Source of the DNA: Leisingera sp. NJS204
GTDB lineage: Bacteria > Pseudomonadota > Alphaproteobacteria > Rhodobacterales > Rhodobacteraceae
DNA: 64,000 bases
Reading direction: 5' to 3'
Assembly (NCBI RefSeq): GCF_004123675.1
Contig: NZ_CP035417.1
Coordinates: forward strand, 267,501-331,500
The notes below the pieces were generated by a model. That model was not told where the DNA came from. It saw nothing but the letters and a program-made list of their open reading frames with translations, and made no database searches. Shown here one piece after another: positions 10,706-19,943 of the stretch. How positions within the stretch are numbered: the first letter of the stretch is position 1; the number at the start of each line of letters is the position of its first letter. Both the position numbers and the translations under genes were made by a program.

Positions 10706-11404
10706 ATGACTTCGGAAAATCCAACCATCCAAACCAAAAACTTGATCTTCAAAGCTGGAACCAGTCTCAGCACGGAGCTGATTCTGGATACCGCCCTCGC
10801 TCTGGCTGAGGAGGTCGGAAGCCTTGAAAAACTGTCCCTCCGGAAAATAGGCAAAGCCTTGAATGCCGATCCCACGGCGATCTACCGTTACTTCCGCAGC
10901 AAGAATGAATTGTTGCAGGCCATGGCGGACCGGATCTATGCAAGGATGCTGCCTGCCAGGGACATGGAGGACGAAGACTGGGCCACTCAGCTTACAGAAA
11001 TCGCATCGTCTGTCCGAAGTGTTTACCTGGTATTTCCAACGATCGGGCTGGAAGTGACAAACCTGTCTGACTCTGATGCCAGGGCAGCCAGTTACGTAAT
11101 TGAAGCAATCTACCTTGCGCTGGAGAAATCCGGACTCCCGGAAAGGCAAATCCCGATTTTCGGAGAAGTTCTGCTTTCCATGGCTATCGGCGTTGGAACT
11201 GGTGAACATGTGTTCGGTTCTGATCCGGTCCGCGGCAAGGAGCTGGTTAGGCAGAAGCAATCAAAGCTTGATCCAGCTGAGTACCCGAACTTGACCCGGT
11301 ATTTGGGCAATCCGATCCCTTCAAATGATGAAGTGTTCGAACTTGCCGTTCAAATGCTGATCGAAAAGATCTCAGCAAGTGCCAATGCCAACACTAAAAG
11401 CTGA
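10706..11404 (+). CDS. TetR-family transcriptional regulator
   Basis: 232 residues. The N-terminal helix-turn-helix is clear (ILDTALALAEEVGSLEKLSLRKIGKALNADPTAIYRYFRSKNELLQAM, about residues 25-72); the C-terminal ligand domain resembles the TetR_C family with an EHVFGSDP stretch. It is divergent from the Mo-hydroxylase operon with the palindrome at 10636-10651 between them, so it most likely represses that operon until a substrate-like ligand binds. The long N-terminal extension before the HTH (about 24 residues) could mean the real start is slightly downstream, but no other good start was seen. Confidence 0.88.
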   Translation: MTSENPTIQTKNLIFKAGTSLSTELILDTALALAEEVGSLEKLSLRKIGKALNADPTAIYRYFRSKNELLQAMADRIYARMLPARDMEDEDWATQLTEIASSVRSVYLVFPTIGLEVTNLSDSDARAASYVIEAIYLALEKSGLPERQIPIFGEVLLSMAIGVGTGEHVFGSDPVRGKELVRQKQSKLDPAEYPNLTRYLGNPIPSNDEVFELAVQMLIEKISASANANTKS

Positions 11405-11559
11405 ACACCTGAGGGAAACCCGTCCAAGAACCGGCCAACACATCGCCAAGGAATGTCCCGGCTTTGGACGCTGCCTTTTTCAGTTTCCGCAGCATGAATC
11501 GTAAGAAAGACCGCCCTATCAAACGGATGGCCTTGGGCTGGCAGCCTCAGGCAAGGAAT

Positions 11560-12678
11560 ATGAAACTGAAGAGCCTCGCTCTCCTGACGGCCGGATTTCT
11601 CCCGCTGCTAAGCGCATGTGCTTCCTACGAAACAAAAGACAAGTCCCAGACCATGAGCAGTTCAGTACCCAGCCATCACACTGCCAATGGCAGCTTCAGA
11701 AACCCTCCCGGCAGCCCAGCACGCGAAGGGTCCGCCGGAGAGATGCTCAGGTTCATCATGAACCAGCTGCTTTCTTCTTTCAAAACACCTATTCCCAGCG
11801 ATCATGTCCTGGGAGTTGACGAATTCCGTCGGCAGTTGGCGGATGCCCGGAATCCAAGTGTGACTTGGCTGGGCCATTCAGCCTTCATCATTAGGCTGGG
11901 CGGCAAGGTCATACTGACAGATCCTTTCCTCGGGGAAACTGCGGGTCCTGCGGGCTTTGGCCCCAAACGGTTTGTCGCAGCTCCGATCACCGGAGCGGAG
12001 CTTCCCAAGGCAGATGTGCTGTTGGTCAGCCACAACCACTATGACCATCTCGACGCACCCACAATTGAGGCCTACTCTTACAAGGCCGACACCCAGGTTA
12101 TTGTGCCACTGGGTTTAGGAACGTTCTTTACCAGCCGCGGCTATTCAAAGGTGATCGAACAGGACTGGTGGGAGGAGTGGCAATCCGGCTCCCTCAGAAT
12201 CTCCACATTGCCGGCAATCCACAACTCCGGCCGCGGGCTCCGAGACAAGAACAAAACGTTGTGGGCCAGCTTTGGCATCTACTCCGAAGAAGGCAGTATC
12301 TGGTTTTCCGGCGATACGGCGAGCGGCCCTATCTTTGACGGGCTCGGCAAAAAGGCGGGGCCTTTCGATTTGGCCTTGGTGGCGATAGGAGCATATGAGC
12401 CGCGCAAACTGATGAAGGGAGCCCATGTCACGCCAGAAGAAGCTGTTGATCTTGTAAAGAGAGTTGGTGCGCGAACCGCAATCGGCATGCATTGGGGGAC
12501 AATTGCGTTGACGCCCGAGAACCCGTTTGATGCTCCAACGAAGTTTCGGCAGGCCGCTGAAAGGCAGGGCCTGGGGGCAGAAAAAGCTGTCGTGATGAAA
12601 ATCGGTGAATCCGTAAATCTGTCTGCCGGAGACCTTGCGCTGCCGCACCTCCTGCAGCGAGATTTTGGCAGTATCTAG
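11560..12678 (+). CDS. MBL-fold metallohydrolase lipoprotein (UlaG / NAPE-PLD-like)
   Basis: 372 residues. Starts with a lipoprotein signal (MKLKSLALLTAGFLPLLSAC, lipobox LSAC, acylated Cys20). The mature part is a metallo-beta-lactamase fold of the NAPE-PLD/UlaG branch: VTWLGHSAFIIRLGGKVILTDPFLG, the metal motif SHNHYDHLD, PAIHNSGRG, WFSGDTASGP and the late histidine in GMHWGTIAL. Members hydrolyse phosphodiester or lactone bonds; here the lipid anchor places it at the membrane facing the periplasm. The start follows AAGGA, rather closely; Met residues further upstream in frame are possible but would bury the lipobox. No linked pathway gene, so substrate unknown. Confidence 0.85.
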   Translation: MKLKSLALLTAGFLPLLSACASYETKDKSQTMSSSVPSHHTANGSFRNPPGSPAREGSAGEMLRFIMNQLLSSFKTPIPSDHVLGVDEFRRQLADARNPSVTWLGHSAFIIRLGGKVILTDPFLGETAGPAGFGPKRFVAAPITGAELPKADVLLVSHNHYDHLDAPTIEAYSYKADTQVIVPLGLGTFFTSRGYSKVIEQDWWEEWQSGSLRISTLPAIHNSGRGLRDKNKTLWASFGIYSEEGSIWFSGDTASGPIFDGLGKKAGPFDLALVAIGAYEPRKLMKGAHVTPEEAVDLVKRVGARTAIGMHWGTIALTPENPFDAPTKFRQAAERQGLGAEKAVVMKIGESVNLSAGDLALPHLLQRDFGSI

Positions 12679-13216
12679 CTTCGCCCTTTCCAGCGGAGTG
12701 TGAACTGGCCCCCGTTTAGACCGGACACCTTGACTTGACCAAGGAGGCTTACCCACGCTTTGCCCGAGACATGTGAATTCGGGTGGCAGGTCTCGCTGGA
12801 GCATGCTCGAACGGCTGGTTTTCACGCCGCGCAGCGGCGCCGAAAAAGATGCAGTCGCGGCGATTTTGCTGCTGCGAGCGCGCGCAGCGAAAACACCCAA
12901 GGTACAGGTTGGGCTCCGACCGGGCGTTCGCCGCGCCAGGCGCGAATGACGATAGGCAGCCCGGAGCGGACATGCGAATGAGGCACGCGGTGCTGGATGC
13001 TGCAGGCGCGAGGCTTGTCAGCCAATTCATCCATTGCGGACGTTCATCCAGGCACGGGCAATACCTTCGAAGCTTCGCTCTCGGCCCGAGAATTCCCCAT
13101 TTCATCGCTCGGTTGACCTAACCGCAATTCGCCGCGCTGCCGAAATAGCATGTTAGAATTATGCACCAACGTCGGGTTGGTGTGGTGGAAGGGCGTGGCG
13201 GATCGGAGAGCCTATC
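12679..13216. other. Intergenic stretch without a recognisable gene
   Basis: Short open frames on both strands have no family resemblance. The segment TGAACTGGCCCCCGTTTAGA at about 12699-12718, followed by CCGGACACC, looks like the terminal repeat of an IS3-type element, so this may be the scar of one, but no transposase remains. Several short GC-rich palindromes (for example GAGCATGCTC near 12799) are scattered through it. Confidence 0.4.
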
Positions 13217-13432
13217 ATGCCCATTGCCAATTTACCCGCCATTCGCGCGTGCCGCCCAGCCTGGAACAAGGGGCGCGTTGTCGGTCAGAAGCGGCCGCTC
13301 CTGCCAAAACACGTCTGGGCCATTCGCGTCCGTTTGGAGATCGCCCGGAACCACAGGGATCTTGCCCTGTTCAACCTGGCCATCGACAGCAAGCTGCGTG
13401 GCTGTGATCTGGTGAAACTGAGGGTCGCGGAT
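13217..13432 (+). pseudogene. N-terminal fragment of a tyrosine-type integrase
   Basis: About 70 codons matching the N-terminus of a well-known proteobacterial integrase group: LPAIRACRPAWNKGR, then RPLLPKHVWAIRVRLE, NHRDLALFNLAID and SKLRGCDLVKLRV. The match ends at about 13430, well before any catalytic residue, and the sequence continues directly as part of an acyl-CoA ligase. A recombination event therefore joined the two. The frame stays open a few codons past the junction. It cannot be an active recombinase. Confidence 0.75.
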
Positions 13433-13919
13433 GACCCAGGGTTATTACGGTAACGAGCAAGCCTCTGACGAACTGTGGGCTGGCGGGTATCTGCACACCG
13501 GGGATGTTGGCTATATCCGTGAGGATGGATCGTTGCAGATCACTGACCGGCTCAAGGATGTGATCAAAACCGGCGGCGAATGGATTTCGTCACTGGCATT
13601 GGAAAACATAGCCTCCGCTTGTTCCGGCGTCGAAGACGTGGCCGCGATTGGCCTGCCACATGCCAAGTGGGGCGAAAGGCCGGTGCTGGTTGCTCAGCTT
13701 GCAAAGAATGCCGAACCGGATCAGGTGCGCCGAGTCATCCTGGAAGAATTCCAGTCGCGCGCTGACATGGGGGACCTGTCGAAGTGGGCGGTGCCAGACC
13801 GAATATTCTTTATCGACCGGCTTCCCAGGACCAGTGTTGGCAAGCTCGACAAGAAGCTCTTACGGCAAGAGATTTCTACAGGCACGGATGTGAAATCATG
13901 TGTAGTGGTTCCGATGTGA
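13431..13919 (+). pseudogene. C-terminal third of an AMP-forming acyl-CoA synthetase
   Basis: 162 codons covering the last part of an ANL-superfamily ligase: TQGYYGNEQASDELWAGGYLHTGD (aspartate of motif A7), ITDRLKDVIKTGGEWIS (hinge motif A8) and PRTSVGKLDKK with the A10 lysine. The adenylation core is absent because the gene starts at the junction with the integrase fragment; the Met at 13431 is only the first in frame. Its last codons run into the IS481 element at 13915, which supplies the stop. The GGEWISS pattern is usual in medium- and short-chain or DmdB-like ligases. It once probably acted with the beta-oxidation genes beyond the IS. Confidence 0.85.
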
Positions 13920-15117
13920 TCTGACAGTTGGCCGTTTTTCCGGCGGCGTCTGTCAGGTCAAGTTTGGTTCAGGAACTTTTCCTTCCAGATTTCTTTGCCC
14001 TCGATCATGGTCTGAAACGGCGTTCTGCCGCAACACATTTTGCCCTGATGAGTGCGCTCGTGGTTGTAGTGGTGCAGCCATTCGTCCAGATCGGCCTGCA
14101 AGGCTTCGATGCTGTCGTAGAGCTTCTTGCGGAACGCGACCTGATAAAACTCCTGCAACACCGTCTTGTGAAACCGTTCGCAGATGCCATTGGTCTGCGG
14201 TGATTTCACCTTGGTTTTGGTGTGGTCGATATCGTTGATCGCCAGGAAGAGCTGGAAATCGTGTTTGTCGACGCGCCCGCAGTATTCCGTCCCGCGACTG
14301 TCATGATCCGCAGCACCGGCAGGTCGTGCTCGTCATGGAATGGCAGCACTCGGTCATTGAGCAGGTCGGCTGCGGTGATCGGTGTTTTGGTGGTGTAGAG
14401 CTTGGCATGCGCCACCTTGCAATAGGTGTCCACGTAAGTCTGCTGATAGACCCGCCCGACGCCCTTGAGGGTGCCGACATAAAACGTGTCCTGTGATCCC
14501 AGATAGCCGGGATGGGCTGTTTCCACCTCGCCGCAGGCTTCATCGTCGAGCTTCTTCTTCTCCAGCGCCTGCACCTGGGCCTCGGTCAGGATCATGCCGT
14601 CCTCGGCCACCTTGGCTTCCAACGCCCTCAGCCGGGCCTTGAAGTTCGCCAGATCGTGCCGCAGCCAGATCGACCGGACACCCGAGGGTGAGACGAAGAC
14701 ACCCAGCTTACGCAACTCGTTCGAAGTGCGGGCCTGACCGTAGGCCGGGAAATCAGTGGCGGATTTGATGACGGCCTGCTCGGTCGCGTCGTCCACCCGG
14801 TTTGCCAGATTGGGCTTGCGCCGGGTGCGCTCAAACAGCGCTTCCACGCCGCCTTCTTCAACGGCTGACTTGTAGCGATAGAAAGTATCCCGGCTATAGC
14901 CCATCACCTGACAGGCTTTCGAGACATTCCCCAGTTCCTCGGCCAGATTCAGCAGGCCGGTTTTGTGTTTGATGATCTTGTCGGTAGTATTCAACATCGT
15001 GGTTTCCTCGTTTCGATGGTTTGGTTGGCACCACCATCAAAACGGACAACCATCTCCCTTCAAGGGAACCACCGCCCCCAATCCAATTTGAAAAAATGGG
15101 GGCGGTGTCAGATCACA
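13915..15117 (-). mobile_element. IS481-family insertion sequence with broken transposase
   Basis: 1203 bases bounded by TGTGATCTGACA (13915-13926) and its complement TGTCAGATCACA (15106-15117), starting with TGT as IS481 elements do. CGA is found beside both ends, but a clean target duplication cannot be assigned. The single transposase gene on the minus strand has lost its frame. The element sits between the acyl-CoA ligase fragment and the cupin gene, 18 bases before the latter's start codon, so it has removed or replaced that gene's promoter region. Confidence 0.88.
13958..14997 (-). pseudogene. IS481-family transposase, frameshifted
   Basis: The first 230 or so codons (from 14997) give the expected protein: HTH region KACQVMGYSRDTFYRYKSAVEEGGVEAL, linker ERTRRKPNLANRV, and the integrase core GYLGSQDTFYVGTLKGVGRVYQQTYVDTY. 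Near 14290, after LPVLRIMT, one base appears to be missing, so the second aspartate motif and what follows (normally TEYCGRVDKHDFQLFLAINDI) are read in the wrong frame. The downstream part reappears in another frame at 14209-13958 as SPQTNGICERFHKTVLQEFY with the catalytic glutamate. Two overlapping open pieces, no active enzyme expected. Confidence 0.85.
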
Positions 15118-15135
15118 TCGAGACTAATTCAAATC

Positions 15136-15822
15136 ATGACAGACAAGCAGCACCGTATTCAGGCCCTCATCCGAGCCATTGTCGCGTATTTGGAGACCCA
15201 CCGCAGCGATGCGCCCGGTGTTGATCTGACGCTGGACAAGCTTGCAGCCATGGATCTTTCCTGCAGGCGGCAGCGTGATGTCCCTCCCCAGGGAACCCGT
15301 CATGATCAGATGCTGATTCAAGCCATCGCCGGCATCACCGAGCCCAAACTGCTTGAAATCGCAAAATGCCTGTCTGCGGCTAAGGATGACCTGGTCTGGC
15401 GCGAGGACAACGCGCAGTTCTATCCGCCCGGCGCCGACCTGGGGGAGGGGTATATTAAGTGCAACCTGCATTCCTTGCTGATTGGCGCCGATGCCTGCGG
15501 GCATCACCATCCTGACTTCAGCCTGGGTATCTTTATGCTGGGTCCGCGGACGTTGTACCGCGACCATAACCACGACGCGCCTGAGCTTTATCTGAACCTG
15601 TCCGAGAGATCCGGCTGGCGGTTCAGATCCGGCGAATGGCAGGACTATGCTGCCGGGTCGCTTATCTGGAACGCCGCAGGCGAGCCCCATGCCACCCGGG
15701 TTTATGATCTGCCGTTCATCTCGGTCTTTGTCTGGCTTGAGAACGTGAGTTCGCGCTGCAATGTCATCCCCTTCAACGACTGGGCCGAGATCGAACAAGG
15801 TCTTGCCCAAAAGTCCATCTGA
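15136..15822 (+). CDS. Cupin of the DMSP-lyase type (DddL/DddQ/DddW-like)
   Basis: 228 residues. The C-terminal half is a cupin with the metal ligand pattern of DMSP lyases: LYRDHNHDAPELYLNLS (His144, His146, Glu150, Tyr152) and a later His185 in AAGEPHATRVY. DMSP lyases of this family cleave dimethylsulfoniopropionate to acrylate and DMS in Roseobacters. The N-terminal helical region and overall length resemble DddL more than the shorter DddW. The gene begins 18 bases after the IS481 end, with no ribosome binding site visible, and is followed 11 bases later by a FadJ-type enzyme and a thiolase. A related cupin with another acyl substrate is possible, so the name is provisional. Confidence 0.6.
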   Translation: MTDKQHRIQALIRAIVAYLETHRSDAPGVDLTLDKLAAMDLSCRRQRDVPPQGTRHDQMLIQAIAGITEPKLLEIAKCLSAAKDDLVWREDNAQFYPPGADLGEGYIKCNLHSLLIGADACGHHHPDFSLGIFMLGPRTLYRDHNHDAPELYLNLSERSGWRFRSGEWQDYAAGSLIWNAAGEPHATRVYDLPFISVFVWLENVSSRCNVIPFNDWAEIEQGLAQKSI

Positions 15823-15833
15823 GGTCTCCCAAA

Positions 15834-17954
15834 ATGTTTTCTATAGAACGCAGCGGCAGCGTTGCAGTCATCGAGCTGAACGCCCCACCAGTGAACGCAC
15901 TTGGCCTGAAGATGCGGCAAGCGCTCTCTTCGGCCGTTCATGAGTTGGAAGCTGACGAGCAGGTCAAAGCTATTGTTTTATGTTCGGCATTGCCGCTTTT
16001 TTGCGGCGGCGCTGACATCGCCGAGTTCCGTACAGGGGCGGTCTGGGACAAACCGGATCTGCCAGACCTGTGCGTAACAATTGAAACCAGCAGGAAACCT
16101 GTTGTCGCGGCTATTGCAGGCCCTGCGATGGGGGGCGCACTGGAGATCGCACTTGCCTGTGACTACCGTGTTGCCGCGCCGGAGGCATTGATGGGCCTGC
16201 CCGAAATCAAACTGGGGCTGCTGCCCGGTGCAGGTGGGACTCAACGACTGCCACGGGTTGCCGGGCTGGAAGTGGCGACACGGATGATCCTTTCCGGTGA
16301 CCCTGTGAAAGGCGATTTTGCTCTGTCCTGCGTGCTGGTCGACGCACTTTTCGAGAGCGGCCAGGATTTTCGCGCACATGCTATAGAGTTCGCCACCAGG
16401 ATTGCGCGTGAGGGGGATCCGAAGCGCAGTTGCGCGGATATGACCGTCGCACACCCTGATCCGAAGGGTTTTCTCGCGGGTTTCCGGACCGAGATCGCGC
16501 CAAGGTCCAAAAACCTTGTCGCCCCTGAACGATGCCTAAAATCGCTTCAGGCCGCCTGCGAATTGCCGCTGGCCCAGGGGCTTGCACAGGAAAAGGCAGG
16601 ATTTGCCGAATTGCTCGGCACACCTCAATCGCGCGCGGGCCGCCATCTGTTCTTTGCAGAGCGTGAATGCACCAAGGTTCCCGGCGTTTCACGCGGGCAG
16701 CTGCCACGTGACATTGCATCGGTCGCCGTGATCGGCGCGGGAACAATGGGGCGCGGCATCGCCATCGCCTTTCTTCAGGCGGGGTATCCGGTCACACTTT
16801 TGGAAACTACACAAGGGGCGCTGGAACAGGGGCTGGATCAGGTTTCAAAGCACTTCCAGCGTGCAGCTGACAAGGGACGGTTCAGTCCCGATCAGGCAGA
16901 GGCTTTTGCATCCAACGCCACAGGGACGCTCAGCTATGCAGACCTCGCAGATGCCGACCTGATCATCGAAGCAGCGTTTGAAAGCATGAATGTCAAACGC
17001 CAGATTTTCGAAGCGTTAGACCGGCACGCAAAACCTGGCGCGATACTGGCCTCAAACACATCGACGTTGGATCTTGATGAAATAGCCGCGGTCACGTCCC
17101 GTCCGGAGGATGCGATTGGTCTCCATTTCTTCAGCCCGGCCAATGTCATGCGCTTGCTGGAAGTGGTGCGCGGCGCCAAGACCGCACCCGATGTCATTGC
17201 GACGGCAATCACAGTCGCAAAGAAGATTCGAAAGCTCCCTGTCACGGTGGGCGTTTGCTACGGCTTTGTCGGGAACCGGATGCTGGAGCCATACTTCCGC
17301 GAAGGGTCCCGGCTGCTGCTTGAGGGGGCGGCGCCGAAACAGGTAGATGACGTCCTTGAAGGTTTCGGCATGGCCATGGGCATTCATGCGATGGCAGATC
17401 TGGCTGGGATCGATGTGGGCGCCCGCGTGCGTCAGGAGCGGCGAAGTGAAATTGCGCATGATCCGGCATACCAGGCAGTCCAGGACAGGCTTTTTGAATT
17501 GGGACGACTGGGTCAGAAGACCGGGCGAGGCAGCTATATCTACGAGGGCCGGACACGGGTTGAAGATCCCGAGGTTGTTCAAATCAGCAAAGAGCTGGCC
17601 ACACGGCATGGTGTAGCGCACCGACAAATCGACGATCAGGAAATCCTTGAGCGGTGTCTGTATCCCTTGATCAACGAGGGCTTTCTGATCCTTGAAGAAG
17701 GCATGGCAACGCGCCCTGGGGACTGCGACCTGATCTGGGTCAACGGCTATGGCTTTCCCGACTGGCGCGGCGGCCCAATGCACTATGCCGATGAAGTCGG
17801 ATTGCCCCGCATTCTGGACCGCATGAACCACTACCGGCAATCGCTGGGCGCCTATGGCGAGATGTGGTTCACACCCGCGCCTTTGCTGGAGGAACTCGCA
17901 AACACGGGCGTGACACTTGCAGAGCACTTTGAGGCCAAAAAGGGAACATCATGA
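15834..17954 (+). CDS. FadJ-type bifunctional enoyl-CoA hydratase / 3-hydroxyacyl-CoA dehydrogenase
   Basis: 706 residues. The N-terminal crotonase half carries the oxyanion loop FCGGADIAEF, GPAMGGALEIALACDYRVA and PEIKLGLLPGAGGTQRLPR with the catalytic glutamate. From about residue 290 follows the NAD-binding Rossmann motif VAVIGAGTMGRGIAIAFLQAGY, then GLHFFSPANVMRLLEVV with the catalytic histidine, and two C-terminal dehydrogenase domains. It performs the hydration and NAD-dependent oxidation steps of beta-oxidation or of acryloyl/propionyl-type CoA metabolism. It overlaps the thiolase gene by 4 bases (ATGA), so the two are translationally coupled. Confidence 0.93.
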   Translation: MFSIERSGSVAVIELNAPPVNALGLKMRQALSSAVHELEADEQVKAIVLCSALPLFCGGADIAEFRTGAVWDKPDLPDLCVTIETSRKPVVAAIAGPAMGGALEIALACDYRVAAPEALMGLPEIKLGLLPGAGGTQRLPRVAGLEVATRMILSGDPVKGDFALSCVLVDALFESGQDFRAHAIEFATRIAREGDPKRSCADMTVAHPDPKGFLAGFRTEIAPRSKNLVAPERCLKSLQAACELPLAQGLAQEKAGFAELLGTPQSRAGRHLFFAERECTKVPGVSRGQLPRDIASVAVIGAGTMGRGIAIAFLQAGYPVTLLETTQGALEQGLDQVSKHFQRAADKGRFSPDQAEAFASNATGTLSYADLADADLIIEAAFESMNVKRQIFEALDRHAKPGAILASNTSTLDLDEIAAVTSRPEDAIGLHFFSPANVMRLLEVVRGAKTAPDVIATAITVAKKIRKLPVTVGVCYGFVGNRMLEPYFREGSRLLLEGAAPKQVDDVLEGFGMAMGIHAMADLAGIDVGARVRQERRSEIAHDPAYQAVQDRLFELGRLGQKTGRGSYIYEGRTRVEDPEVVQISKELATRHGVAHRQIDDQEILERCLYPLINEGFLILEEGMATRPGDCDLIWVNGYGFPDWRGGPMHYADEVGLPRILDRMNHYRQSLGAYGEMWFTPAPLLEELANTGVTLAEHFEAKKGTS

Positions 17955-19135
17955 GAGAAGCCGTTATCGTCTCTACCGCACGAACCCCTATTGGGGTTGC
18001 CTTCAAGGGTGCGCTGAACAACATCAAATCCCCAACCATGATGGGGCACGCCATTCAGCACGCGGTTGAACGTGCAGGAGTGGACCCCGGATTGATCGAA
18101 GATGTTGTGATCGGATCGGTCCTGACTGCCGGAACAGGAGGGCTGAATGTCGGCCGCTTATCCGCGCTGGCGGCTGGACTTCCTGTCACTGTGTCAGGTC
18201 AGACGATAGACAGGCAATGTTCATCGGGATTAATGGCCATTGCGACGGCCGCAAAACAGATCATCGTGGATCGGCAGAACGTTGCGGTTGCAGGCGGGCA
18301 GGAGAATATTTCCGCGGTGCAGAATGCCTATCTGAAGTGGGCAGGTGATGAGAAGGACCCAAGCGTTACCGCCCAGTGCGAACATGCCTATATGCCGATG
18401 CTGATGACGGCTGAGAATGTGGCCCGGGTATATGGGATAAGCCGCGACGCTCAGGATGAATACGCAGCACTTTCGCAAAAGCGGACTGCACGGGCACAAG
18501 CCGCTGGCGCCTTTGACGACGAGATTGTCCCGATCACCGCCACCAAGCGGGTCAGGAACCGCGAAACCGGGGAGGAGACCCTGGAAGAGGTGACTTTGTC
18601 CAAGGATGAAGGCAACCGGCCAGGCACGACAGCCGAAACACTTGGCCGATTGAATCCTGTTTTGGAAAGGGGCGTCATCACAGCCGGCAATGCAAGCCAG
18701 CTTTCCGACGGGGCCTCGGCCTGTGTCCTGATGGAACGGAAAATTGCTGACCAGCATGGCCTTACACCCCTTGGCATCTATCGCGGCATGGCAGTCGCAG
18801 GCAATGCACCGGAAGAGATGGGGATCGGCCCAATCCATGCCATACCGAAATTGCTAAAGAATGCAGGTCTCGGTATCGATGACATCGGGCTTTGGGAGTT
18901 GAACGAGGCATTCGCTTGCCAGGCGCTCTATTGCCGCGACCATCTTGGCATTGATCCCGAGCTCTACAACGTGAACGGCGGTGCTATATCGATTGGCCAC
19001 CCCTACGGCATGACAGGCGCGAGACTAGTCGGGCATGCTTTGCTTGAGGGCAAGCGTCGTGGCGAAAAATACGTGGTTACGTCCATGTGTGTCGGCGGAG
19101 GCATGGGGGCCGCAGCGTTGTTCGAAGTCACCTGA
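17951..19135 (+). CDS. Acetyl-CoA C-acyltransferase (thiolase)
   Basis: 394 residues, full thiolase length. The nucleophilic cysteine lies in IDRQCSSGLMAI, the catalytic histidine in NGGAISIGHPYGMTGAR, and the second active-site cysteine in MCVGGGMGAA. It cleaves 3-ketoacyl-CoA to acetyl-CoA and a shortened acyl-CoA, completing the cycle with the coupled upstream enzyme. Degradative specificity is inferred from its FadB/J-type partner. It ends the operon that begins, after the IS, with the cupin gene. Confidence 0.94.
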   Translation: MREAVIVSTARTPIGVAFKGALNNIKSPTMMGHAIQHAVERAGVDPGLIEDVVIGSVLTAGTGGLNVGRLSALAAGLPVTVSGQTIDRQCSSGLMAIATAAKQIIVDRQNVAVAGGQENISAVQNAYLKWAGDEKDPSVTAQCEHAYMPMLMTAENVARVYGISRDAQDEYAALSQKRTARAQAAGAFDDEIVPITATKRVRNRETGEETLEEVTLSKDEGNRPGTTAETLGRLNPVLERGVITAGNASQLSDGASACVLMERKIADQHGLTPLGIYRGMAVAGNAPEEMGIGPIHAIPKLLKNAGLGIDDIGLWELNEAFACQALYCRDHLGIDPELYNVNGGAISIGHPYGMTGARLVGHALLEGKRRGEKYVVTSMCVGGGMGAAALFEVT

Positions 19136-19834
19136 CGCCACTGAAGTAAAATTAAGCGGAGCGTTATCTGACCGAGACATCGACGACCTGTCATCTGCGA
19201 CGGTCGCCTTCCGCAGAAGACACGTTCCATCTCGGACGCAATGTGCAAATAGCAGTCATTTGAGAACTCGCAGCGAAAGTCTGAAAAGTCCCGCACTGTG
19301 TGAATTCACCGGGTTCAGAAGCTCGCTGTCGCAGCGAACGGCAGAAACGACGGGCTGCGCCGCAGCGAAAATCCTCGGTCGGTTGCGTCAAACGGCCGAG
19401 TTTGCAAAGGGCGCTTCCTGCGCTCCGCTACCCCCGGTGCATCCCGCAGCATCACATGAGGCGCTTTAGCCCTGCCGAGGGTCCGCTTCCGGGAATTTGG
19501 CCTCAGACCTTCGCACCTGCGGCGAAACCAGCGCCGGGCCTAGCACGACCGGCAGCTTAGGGCTGCCTGGCGTCGTCTGGCGGAAGCGTCCTGGCGAAGT
19601 TTCGCTGCAACCCTGCCGCCGCATCGCCGCAAGTCGGCAGAGAGCCCCCAACCGCTACTGCCTTGAACGTCACAGTTTGCTGCCGCAGCATGTCGACCAA
19701 CGACATCACGTCAATCTGTCTCTGGTTTCGCCATTTGTCAACATGACCTAGTTTTTGGCGAGAAGAAGGGCAGTGCTGACCAACCCCAAAAGACTTACTG
19801 CGGGCTGTTAAGGAACTAATTGTGCTGTCGGGCA
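19136..19834. other. Long intergenic stretch, nothing coding seen
   Basis: About 700 bases between the thiolase gene and the rpoE promoter. Short frames occur on both strands, but none shows a family motif or ribosome binding site. The segment 19220-19400 is rich in short CGCAGCGAA-like repetitions that are frequent in degraded Roseobacter spacer DNA. No clear terminator for the thiolase operon was found. Confidence 0.4.
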
Positions 19835-19862
19835 TGATCCAAGTTTCTAAAGTGACCGTATC
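19835..19862 (+). promoter_or_regulatory. ECF (RpoE/ChrR-type) promoter of rpoE
   Basis: TGATCC (19835-19840), 16 bases, then CGTATC (19857-19862). This is the known consensus of the group 11 ECF sigma factor RpoE in Rhodobacter. It precedes rpoE itself, as expected for autoregulation. Two further copies occur in the divergent gap at 22643-22724. Confidence 0.85.
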
Positions 19863-19943
19863 CACGTTATGGTGACAATAAATTTGCACAGTCCACCCGG
19901 CAGAAAAAAACTGCGCAGGGAATCCCCAAGGGGCACAGCAGCA

